Assembly (NCBI RefSeq): GCF_042752395.1
Contig: NZ_JBHYXZ010000021.1
Coordinates: 13,538 to 77,537, forward strand
DNA length: 64,000 nt
From: Actinosynnema sp042752395
GTDB lineage: Bacteria; Actinomycetota; Actinomycetes; Mycobacteriales; Pseudonocardiaceae
Direction: 5' to 3'
Shown: positions 26,366 through 33,964 of the stretch, one piece after another
Layout of the letters: each line of letters starts with the position of its first letter
Position numbering within the stretch: position 1 is the stretch's first letter
Notes under the pieces: generated by a model
What the model was told of the DNA's origin: nothing
Seen by the model: only the letters and a program-made list of their open reading frames with translations
Database searches by the model: none
Made by a program: the position numbers and the translations under genes

Positions 26366-27115
26366 CATTACCCATCACTCCCGGTCAACGACGAAACCCC
26401 GCCCCGAACGGACGCAGCAGACCTGGACGCTCCACAAAGGACGGATGTCAGCCCGCATGTGGTCGCCACACCCATCCGAAGCCGAGTGTGTTGACGCTGC
26501 GCCCGCCACCTCGCCACCCCACGACGACCAAGGGTTGCCGCCATGATCATCCGGGGCGCACGTGAGCCGTCCGGAACCTCGGAGGACGAGCCGAGGAGCA
26601 CTGCCGTCGAGATGGCGCGGGGACCGGAACCGGCGACGGAACGGAGCGCTGAGCCGTCCGGTATCGACCGTCGAGTGAGGTCGTAGCCCACACGAGTGCA
26701 CATATGGCTCAAGCTCTGGAGCCGTAACGGTCGTGCTCGTCAAGATGGCCGGCGGAGGGTCTCCTTCCGCGTCGTAGTCAGGATCGATCCCCGGCAGAGA
26801 ACCGGTGCCGCAGGAGCGCGGTGATGTCCCGGGCAACTCCGGTGCACCGTCTCCGCTGCCCTTACGTCGGACTCGAGCCGTTGCCTCCGGATCTCCCGCT
26901 CAGGTGAAACCGCACCAGGTCGGCGTGACACCGTCCACAAAGGATTGGTGTGCCCACACCCTGTCTGCGCCGTGGGGCGTCCATGCCGGACGACGCCGCC
27001 GAACCGCCGGCCCCACCTCACCCAACTCGGCGGAGTTCCACCGGAAGTGACGCGGATCCAGGTGGCGGCGAACCCGGCGAGGCGCAAGTCTCGTCCGCAG
27101 CGGTACCCGACGAAA
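26366..27115. other. Intergenic stretch without a recognised gene
   Basis: 750 bases between the decayed integrase and the 27-42 kb operon. Several open frames overlap on both strands, but none has recognisable motifs or a convincing start. It probably holds the promoter of the rightward operon near its end; I could not define the boxes. Confidence 0.45.
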
Positions 27116-27127
27116 GTGAGGACGTTC

Positions 27128-27646
27128 GTGTCCAGCACAGCAGACAGCGTCGATGCCCAGCAGGCGGAGCTCGGGAAGATCCTCGGGCTTGACGGCCCCG
27201 CGTCCGAGGACGTGCTCAGGGCCGCCGTGGGCGACGAGCAGTTCGCCCGCAACATCCTGACCTGCCGCCGCGATCCCGAACTCCTCGCCGCGGTGCTCGC
27301 CCGCCCGCCCGTCCCGGCCGAGCCCCTGCCCACGTCCACCCTCGTCGCCCGCGGCGCCTCGGCGCTGGCCCGCTGGGCGCGCACCGGCTTCACCGTGGTG
27401 ACCGACGAGGTGTTCGACGCCCGGATCGCGGCGTGCAACACCTGCCCCCATCGGACCGGTCCGCAGGTCGCCGGCGTTCTGGGCCGCCTCGCGGCCACCG
27501 GCCTGGCCGACAAGTCCACCTGCGCCCTGTGCGGCTGCGTCCTGGCCCGCAAGGCGCGCCTCCCTTCCGAACAGTGTCCCGCGGCCGACCCCGACCGCCC
27601 CGGCCACACCCGGTGGGGAGACGCCCTGCCGAAGGCCCGGCCCTGA
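27128..27646 (+). CDS. Small Cys-motif protein with CxxC and CxLCGC
   Basis: 172 residues from a GTG with GAGGA seven bases upstream; GTG at 27116 is an alternative. The first ~95 residues are helical (AELGKILGLDGPASEDVL, ARNILTCRRDPELLAAVL). The second half holds two Cys pairs: IAACNTCPHR and STCALCGCVLARKARLPSEQCP, the last Cys after a KARLP segment. This CxxC...CxxCGC...KxRLP...CP pattern resembles small phage-tail-associated proteins (DUF6171-like) and probably binds zinc. It opens the operon and ends 55 bases before the next gene. Confidence 0.6.
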   Translation: MSSTADSVDAQQAELGKILGLDGPASEDVLRAAVGDEQFARNILTCRRDPELLAAVLARPPVPAEPLPTSTLVARGASALARWARTGFTVVTDEVFDARIAACNTCPHRTGPQVAGVLGRLAATGLADKSTCALCGCVLARKARLPSEQCPAADPDRPGHTRWGDALPKARP

Positions 27647-27701
27647 ACGGCCGAGCCGGGACCGACAGCCCGCCCCAATCCCGAAAAACCAGGGAATCGC
27701 G

Positions 27702-29038
27702 ATGGCCGAGATCGACAAGCTGAAGTTCGTCGGCGTGATGATCAAAGGTGAGAAGTACCACGTCCTGTGCAGCACGAAGAATTCCGACGAGAAGATCTAC
27801 CAGTACCTGAGCACACCGAATGACCGATCCGATACGAAACNNNNNNNNNNNNNNNNNNNNNNNNNNNNNNNNNNNNNNNNNNNNNNNNNNNNNNNNNNNN
27901 NNNNNNNNNNNNNNNNNNNNNNNNNNNNNNNNNNNNNNAAAGGTGAGAAGTACCACGTCCTGTGCAGCACGAAGAATTCCGACGAGAAGATCTACCAGTA
28001 CCTGAGCACACCGAATGACCGATCCGATACGAAGCCGGCGGGCGGCACCGGTGACGCCGAGTCCGAGGACGTTTCGGACCCGGGGCCGATGGGTGGCACC
28101 GGCGGAACCCACTCGGGTCTGACCATGGACACCAGTTGGAACCTCGGCTACATCTACGCCGGGCTCGCCTGCCTGGAGATCCAGAGCGATAACGACAAGG
28201 TCCGTGCCTTGATCTGGGACAAAAAGATCTACCGGGCGTTCTACTGGTCCGCCTCGAACAAATTCCTGTTCTGCGCCCGACCGGATTCCGCAACCGTCGA
28301 CAAGGTCGGCGATCCGGTGAACGGTTCCCGGCTGACCTCCTTCCACAACTGGTACACGGTGTCCGGCGAGAACGGCAAGCCGTTCTTCGAGATCATGGTC
28401 GACCCGCAGGAGAGGACGCTGTTCGGTCTGCAGGAGAACGGCGAGGCGTCCTCACTCCTGTGGGGAGAGTTGCAACAGCCGCACGCCACGCGGGCCATCC
28501 CTGATGGAGGAGGAGGGGCCGGTGTCGACTTCGGACTGACGCGGTGGCTCGCCATGGCCAGTGCTGCCAATGCCTCCTACGTCCTCGGGACGCCGGAGGG
28601 CAGGAGCGGAGTCGTCAAGAGGTTCAACATCGACAAGGCCGTGCCCACCGCCGACATCTCCATTCCAGTGGAATGGAGGCCCCGCGGAAAACCGGTCGTC
28701 ATCACTTCGGGCGGAAAGCAGTACTGCTGCATGACCGCTCAGGGGGAAAAGGGGGCGTGGGTATCGTCGTCGCGGACATCGGGGACTTCACCACGAACAA
28801 GGCGAAGATCATCAAGCTTCCGGATGCCTATACCGTCGCGCCGTTGGCCGCAAATCCGCAGAGTGGAACTCTGTATGCGATCTGCATGGAATCGTCCAGT
28901 GCGGGAAAGACCTTGATCCAGGCGGTGAGCGCCGACGCGTCCAAGCCGGAGGCGGCACCTGTTGTCGCCGCCACCTGGCATTCGTCCCATGATCTGTACT
29001 CCGGGGATCCGGAACACCTGTGGTGCTACTCCTGGTAA
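27702..29038 (+). CDS. Uncharacterised beta-rich protein (interrupted by a gap and a frameshift)
   Basis: The reading frame begins MAEIDKLKFVGVMIKG. It is broken by 98 Ns and a repeated 95-base segment, which look like unmerged contig ends, and then continues PAGGTGDAESED. Blade-like units follow: KVRALIWDKKIYRAFYWSA, KPFFEIMVDPQERTLFGL, ASYVLGTPEGRSGVVKRF, suggesting a beta-propeller-like fold. At about 28750, in an A4G5 run, the frame shifts and coding continues as IVVADIGDFTTNKAKIIKL to HLWCYSW and a TAA. With both breaks repaired the protein would be about 410 residues. No signal peptide is seen. Function unknown. Confidence 0.6.
27744..28033 (+). repeat. 95-bp identical segments flanking a 98-N gap
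   Basis: 27744-27838 and 27939-28033 are identical. The first copy then ends in AC before the Ns, where the second reads GC. Identical ends either side of an N run are the signature of overlapping contigs that were scaffolded but not merged, so the gap and second copy are probably artefactual. Confidence 0.9.
28750..28756 (+). other. Apparent frameshift at a homopolymer
   Basis: Coding shifts from the frame ending QGEKG to the one continuing IVVADIGDF at or near an AAAAGGGGG run. A one-base indel error in the assembly is the simplest explanation; a true mutation would cost about 95 residues. Confidence 0.6.
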
Positions 29039-29080
29039 TAAGAAGCAATTCACGTGCCAGCCCTGCGAGGGAGGACGGTC

Positions 29081-30922
29081 ATGGCCGCGGTCCGAGACGA
29101 TAATCAAGGTTTCAATCTGGCAACCTGTGAGAAGAACATCGCCGAATACAACATGTATCCCTCTTGCGATCACGTGCCGGGACTCGAGCACCATTGCGAC
29201 AAGGTTCAATCCTCTAGGCACGAGTTCTGCATGACACATGGACAGCCCAACTGGCCGATCGAGAGCCAGTGGTGTGAGCTCCCCGATGGGACGACGAAAT
29301 ACTTCTACGACTCGCCCGACCCGGCCTTCGACTGTCAAAATGCCGGTGGACGTGCGCATACCTGCATGTGCTGTTGCTCCTGCATGGCGTACGGCACGAT
29401 GATCGGCCTGCCGGAAGGGCGGGAGGAGAGAATCGAGGCCCTCGTCCGAGGGGAACGGGTGCTGACGGGCGCGCTCGGAGTAGACGGCAAGGTCTCTTGG
29501 AGTTCGTCTCAGGTCACGTTCAGCGACGGTGCGGGGGGAGGGGGGAGCCTCGCCGTCCACCTCTCCTTCGACCGGCAGGACGGATCGGTCGGCGAGTTGA
29601 TCTGCTCTCCCGACCAGCCCATCGCGCTCGCCGGCGGCACGCTCGTGCAGGCGTCCCAGTTGCACGTGCGGGACCACGTCCTGGGCGGCGACGGAGGCTC
29701 GCTGCCGGTGCGGTCCGTGGCGATCGGCGAGTACTCGGGCGGCCTGCACCACATCGGCGCGGGTAAGCCGACCGATCCGACCGGCGCCCATCTCCTCCAG
29801 GCATCCGGGGTGGTGGTCGGCGACTACTACCTGCAACTCCGGCCCGAATTGCTCGCCGGCCGTTGGGCCGCCGAAACCGAAGCCCGTCCCCACGCCTGGG
29901 AGCCCGACTACGCGCAGACGCACGAGGTGGAGAAGCACACGACCTCACTCGTCTTCGGCACCGCGAATTGCGGCACGGGCAGCGAGATCGGCACCCTGTT
30001 CACCGTTTTCAGTGACACCAACGGCTATCTCGAGAACGACGTCGCGGCACTTCTCACGCCTGCCCAGGCGAACGACGTGCTCCTGAACGGCAAGCAGATG
30101 AGCTTCGGGAACCCCATTCCCAAGTACCTGGTCGAAACGGTGTTCAAGCACATGCAGGGTTTCCTGCCCGACGTGGACCTCCACCTGGACTGGAACCGGC
30201 CCGAGCCCAACGTCTACGCGTTCCGCCGGTTCGGCCGCCAGACGGTGGTGGTGACCGGAGGACTCGCCAGGGCGGGAGTACTGGACTTCGAAGGTCTGGT
30301 CATGGCCGTCGCCCACGGGGCCAACCGGCTGTCCGGGGTCGAGCCGCTCAACGACCAGGGCTTCACCGTGACCGGCAGGGCGGACTACGACGCGTTCCAC
30401 GACACGAGCCGGATCTTCTGGTGGATCACCGAGTGGTCCCGCAGCACGGGCGCCGCGCAGAAGCAGTTCAACGACCTGTTCGACCTCATCAGCGAGCAGA
30501 ACGCGCAGGGGAACCCGGACGCCGGGCACGACGAGCCGTCCATCGCCTGCCGCCGCAAGTGCATCGCCTACAGCTCCGTTCTCGGCTTTCCGGAGTGCGC
30601 CGGCGGCCCTCCTCTCCCGCGGATCGCGATCGAGGACGCCGCCGCGACCACCGACACCCTCACGCTGGTGGTCAACCTCTCTCCCAAGCCGGAGAGCGTG
30701 ACGGCCACCGGCAACTACGACATCACCCCGGCGGTGACGGTGACCGAGGCCGCGCTCGCCCCCGACTCGTCGTTCCACATCCTGGTCAAGGCCGACTTCC
30801 AGCCGGACCAGGAGTACCGGGTGACCGTCCGCGGCCTCGTGTCGATCCTCGGCAGCGGCATGGACCCGGAACGGGACTCGATCGGTTTCACCGCCAAGGT
30901 TCCGGCCGGCGTGCGGGGGTGA
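29081..30922 (+). CDS. Cys-rich Hint-like protein with degenerate metallopeptidase-like region and Ig-like end
   Basis: 613 residues from the ATG with GGGAGGA upstream (GTG at 29054 also open). Residues ~1-100: a Cys module with GQPNWPIESQWCELPDGT, ending in CMCCCSC. It runs into a Hint-like domain: CMAYGTMIGLPEG, ERIEALVRGERVL, CSPDQPIALAGGTLVQA, GLHHIG. The usual block-B T-x-x-H is replaced by CSPDQP. Residues ~285-480 resemble an M48-type segment (TVVVTGGLARAGVLDFEGL) but have AHGANRL where HExxH would be. The last ~100 residues look like a bacterial Ig-like domain (EYRVTVRGLV). No signal peptide is seen. Related to the protein at 41700-42545. Confidence 0.65.
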   Translation: MAAVRDDNQGFNLATCEKNIAEYNMYPSCDHVPGLEHHCDKVQSSRHEFCMTHGQPNWPIESQWCELPDGTTKYFYDSPDPAFDCQNAGGRAHTCMCCCSCMAYGTMIGLPEGREERIEALVRGERVLTGALGVDGKVSWSSSQVTFSDGAGGGGSLAVHLSFDRQDGSVGELICSPDQPIALAGGTLVQASQLHVRDHVLGGDGGSLPVRSVAIGEYSGGLHHIGAGKPTDPTGAHLLQASGVVVGDYYLQLRPELLAGRWAAETEARPHAWEPDYAQTHEVEKHTTSLVFGTANCGTGSEIGTLFTVFSDTNGYLENDVAALLTPAQANDVLLNGKQMSFGNPIPKYLVETVFKHMQGFLPDVDLHLDWNRPEPNVYAFRRFGRQTVVVTGGLARAGVLDFEGLVMAVAHGANRLSGVEPLNDQGFTVTGRADYDAFHDTSRIFWWITEWSRSTGAAQKQFNDLFDLISEQNAQGNPDAGHDEPSIACRRKCIAYSSVLGFPECAGGPPLPRIAIEDAAATTDTLTLVVNLSPKPESVTATGNYDITPAVTVTEAALAPDSSFHILVKADFQPDQEYRVTVRGLVSILGSGMDPERDSIGFTAKVPAGVRG

Positions 30923-30928
30923 CGGATC

Positions 30929-33271
30929 GTGAGCGAGGCCGAGCAGAGCGATGACACCGAGGCCCAGGACAAGAAGGACGAGAAGGACGAGACCGGAGTC
31001 CTCGTCGAAAAGGTCAAGGCCGGTGATACGCCGGTCACCGAACTGACCGACTACCTGGACCTCGCCGACGTCAAGTCGTTCGACGTCAAGCTGACCGGTG
31101 TGGCCCTGGAGAAGGTGACGGACAGCCAGGGCAGGACCGGCTACCTGCTCCTCGGCGACGTCGGTCAGAAGGAGCAGGCAACGACCGGCCGGCTCCTGAT
31201 CTGCTCCCTGTACCTGCCCGTGGAGGAGGGAAGCGACGCGAATCCGATCCTCTTCATCGCGGAACTCGACGCCTCGACACTCTTCAAAGAGATCCCGTTC
31301 GCCGATTTTCTCGGACTCGACGATCCCGGTCTGGTTCGACTCCAGGTCATTGCTCTCGCCCGGCACGCTTTGAAGACCGACAAGGAAGTGGATGGCTTCA
31401 ACAAGGCCATCCAGGAGAAGCTGTCCGGGAAGACGAAGTCCGCGCCGCCCACGCTGATGAAGAAGGCGCCCGACAAGAAGTTGGGCGGCGCAGTATGGGA
31501 ACCGGGGGTCTACCTCGCGCTCGGCACCTCGCTCGGGAAGGAGGACGTGCCGGGGCTGACCTTGCGGCTCAAGAAGCTCGCCAAGAGCGAGCCCACCACG
31601 GCCGCCGAGGAATCCCCGAAAGCCAACGCGCGCCGATGGCCGATCCGCGGGTATGGGCTGAAATACCTGCCTGAGATTCCGGCCGCCGACGGCGTCCCAG
31701 GGGCGCCGGCGCTCGTCCGGATGACGATCGACGCGGGATTTGCCTACGGGCCTTTGGGACTGGAGATCATCGGGTTCGGGCTGCAGGTCCCGTTCAAGAC
31801 CAGCGACCTGGTGGACTTCGTCACCCTGACGGGGATCGGGGTGCGCGCGGACTTCGCGGGTTTCACCGTCGACGGTGCCGTGATGTGGGACCAGGATGCC
31901 CGACGCAGGGGGATCTGGAAGTTCGACGGGTTGCTCGCAGTCACGATTCCCGAGTTGCTCACCTTCGTCCTGGCGGGCTCGTACGCCCAGGTCTCCAACC
32001 CGGGAGAGCCGACTTACAATTCGCTCTTCGTGTTTATCAGCCTGTCCGACTTCGTGCTGCCGCTCGGTCCCGTCACCATCACCGGATTCATGCTCGGGGG
32101 CGGGTTCAACAGCCTGCTGCGGATGCCGAAGATCGACGACATCGAGAACTTCCCGTTCGTGTCCGGGCTCAAGTCGGGGCGGGTGCTCCCACCCAAGAAC
32201 GGTGAGAAGGCGGACAAGCAGGAGAGCGCGGCGGAGGTGCTCAAGAAGCTCAGCAGCGCCGACGAATCGGGCTGGGTCAGCCCGTGCGACGGCCGGCACT
32301 GGGCGGCCGGCGGGTTGAAGCTCCAACTCTGCGAGGTCGTCAAGTGCGATGCGCTGCTCGTCGTGGAGTTCGGCCACGGCGTGGCGGTGGTGCTGCTGGG
32401 CGTCGTGAAGTTCGAACCGCTGCCGAAGCAGGACGACAAGCCCTCGAAGCTCGAGATCGTCAAGCTCGTCGTCCAGTTCGAGATCGGGTACGACTTCGAC
32501 CGCCATCTGCTCCTGTGCGCCTTCGCCCTGACCCAGGACTGCTTCCTGCTGACCAAGGAGTGCAAGCTCAGCGGGGGCGGAGCGCTGTACGTCTACACCG
32601 GTGGACCCTCCGGCGGGCAGTGGGTGCTCGCGCTCGGCGGCTACAACCCCGGCTTCAAGGTGCCCAAGTCCTACCCGAAGGTCCCCCGGATCGCCCTGGA
32701 GGCGAGCCTGTGCGACTCCGTGCTGATCAGGGGTGAGTTCTACTTCGCCAAGACCACCGACGGGATCATGGCCGGCATGGCCTGCTCGATCAGCGAGGAC
32801 GGCGGTTGGTGGCGCTGGTGGTGCAGCCTGCACTGGGACCTGTGGGCGGAGTGGCACTCCTTCTCCCTCCGGTTCGACGTGGGAGTCAGCCTCGGGATCT
32901 CGGCCAGCATCAACCTCGGCCTCTTCCGGGTCCCGGTGTCCATCGAGATCGGTGTCGACATCAGCCTCTGGTGGCTGCCCGAGCACGGCGGGCACTGCGA
33001 GGCGCACCTGTGGGGTCTGTCCATCGGCGGCGGTTGGGGTGTGTCCTGGCCGGAGACCAAAGAGCGACCGAAGGTGCCGTGGACCAAGTTCACCCGCCAG
33101 CTGCCCAAGGCGGTGAAGGTGGTCCGCAAGAAGGGCGTCGAGCGCGGTGAGCCGAAGGACGAGACGACGCATCTGTCCGCCGTCGTCGCGGCCGGCGAAG
33201 CGCCCGGCGGCGGGAAGCCCGGTGACGGCGGAACGGCCACCGTGCCGGACCAGCCGTGGGTGTTCTCTTAG
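30929..33271 (+). CDS. DUF6603-like large protein
   Basis: 780 residues from a GTG. An acidic/Lys-rich lead (residues 1-20) is followed by alternating beta-rich segments. The middle has the Gly-rich signature I associate with DUF6603: GPLGLEIIGFGLQVPF, ADFAGFTVDGAVMWDQ, ITGFMLGGGFNSLLRMPKID and FPFVSGL. The C-terminal half contains amphipathic, Trp-rich strands (GWWRWWCSLHWDLWAEWHSF, LGISASINLGLFRVPV) that look like a membrane- or lipid-facing beta sheet. No classic signal peptide. DUF6603 proteins are uncharacterised and occur in bacteria and fungi. It sits seven bases after the Hint-like gene. Confidence 0.6.
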   Translation: MSEAEQSDDTEAQDKKDEKDETGVLVEKVKAGDTPVTELTDYLDLADVKSFDVKLTGVALEKVTDSQGRTGYLLLGDVGQKEQATTGRLLICSLYLPVEEGSDANPILFIAELDASTLFKEIPFADFLGLDDPGLVRLQVIALARHALKTDKEVDGFNKAIQEKLSGKTKSAPPTLMKKAPDKKLGGAVWEPGVYLALGTSLGKEDVPGLTLRLKKLAKSEPTTAAEESPKANARRWPIRGYGLKYLPEIPAADGVPGAPALVRMTIDAGFAYGPLGLEIIGFGLQVPFKTSDLVDFVTLTGIGVRADFAGFTVDGAVMWDQDARRRGIWKFDGLLAVTIPELLTFVLAGSYAQVSNPGEPTYNSLFVFISLSDFVLPLGPVTITGFMLGGGFNSLLRMPKIDDIENFPFVSGLKSGRVLPPKNGEKADKQESAAEVLKKLSSADESGWVSPCDGRHWAAGGLKLQLCEVVKCDALLVVEFGHGVAVVLLGVVKFEPLPKQDDKPSKLEIVKLVVQFEIGYDFDRHLLLCAFALTQDCFLLTKECKLSGGGALYVYTGGPSGGQWVLALGGYNPGFKVPKSYPKVPRIALEASLCDSVLIRGEFYFAKTTDGIMAGMACSISEDGGWWRWWCSLHWDLWAEWHSFSLRFDVGVSLGISASINLGLFRVPVSIEIGVDISLWWLPEHGGHCEAHLWGLSIGGGWGVSWPETKERPKVPWTKFTRQLPKAVKVVRKKGVERGEPKDETTHLSAVVAAGEAPGGGKPGDGGTATVPDQPWVFS

Positions 33272-33301
33272 GCCGGTTTCGAGTTCACCACCGACACCGC
33301 C

Positions 33302-33964
33302 ATGCCGGTGACCCACCTGAAGATCAACGGCGTCGAGGTGCCGGACACCGGGATCCCGAACAGCGGCTCCGTCAACCTGCGCCCGATGGGCGAGGAGGGC
33401 GCCGGCGCCACCTCCCACCACTGCCTCACGATCGACAAGCTCCGGGACGGGACCACCGACCAGTGGGAGCCGTACGACGTCCTCAAGAACGACTGGGCCG
33501 TGGCGCCGGTCCGCACCAGCGTGCCGCGCTCGCTGTTCGGCCCCAGCGGCGAGACGTCGAACGACGCCGCGAACAACACCGACGAGGGCCTGGTCCACGA
33601 TCAGCCGACCGGCCTGAAGGTCACGGTTCCCGGCCCCGAGGCGGACGGGGACCCCGTCGCCGTCTTCGCCGACAAGCTGGCGATCGAGGATCTGCACCTG
33701 ACGGGCAATCCGGAGAACAAGGTGCTGCCCGTCGTCAACACCGCTCCTTCCGGACCCAAGGCCCACCGCGGTGGCACGACCGTCCGCGACGACGTGGCCA
33801 AGGACCTGCTCGCCTCGTCCGCCCGCCGCGGCGCCGTCACGGCGGTCCTCACCGCCGCCGGTCTCCCGTTCGACGACCTGGACGACGACCTGGGCCCGCT
33901 GGCCGCCGCGATCCGGGACCTCTACACCGACCCGCCCCTGCTCGTAGACGCCCGAGGACACTGA
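33302..33964 (+). CDS. Uncharacterised 220-residue protein
   Basis: A small beta-rich protein (THLKINGVEVPDTGIPNSGS; DQPTGLKVTVPGPEADGDPV) with a helical C-terminus (VAKDLLASSARRGAVTAVL; LAAAIRDLYTDPPLL). There is no signal peptide or recognisable domain. The ATG lies 31 bases after the DUF6603-like gene, and the TGA shares one base with the next ATG, so it is co-translated with the 802-residue protein. Its place suggests a structural partner of the two large proteins that follow (inference). Confidence 0.6.
   Translation: MPVTHLKINGVEVPDTGIPNSGSVNLRPMGEEGAGATSHHCLTIDKLRDGTTDQWEPYDVLKNDWAVAPVRTSVPRSLFGPSGETSNDAANNTDEGLVHDQPTGLKVTVPGPEADGDPVAVFADKLAIEDLHLTGNPENKVLPVVNTAPSGPKAHRGGTTVRDDVAKDLLASSARRGAVTAVLTAAGLPFDDLDDDLGPLAAAIRDLYTDPPLLVDARGH

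Noticed and set aside
27744..28033. A true tandem duplication inside the 27702 gene
   Set aside because: Identical copies border an N run and the first one ends exactly at it; unmerged contig ends explain this better.
29945..33961. A 1338-codon open frame on the minus strand
   Set aside because: It is antisense to the Hint-like and DUF6603-like genes. It only reflects the lack of stops in GC-rich DNA; the plus-strand genes have proper starts, overlaps and protein-like sequence.
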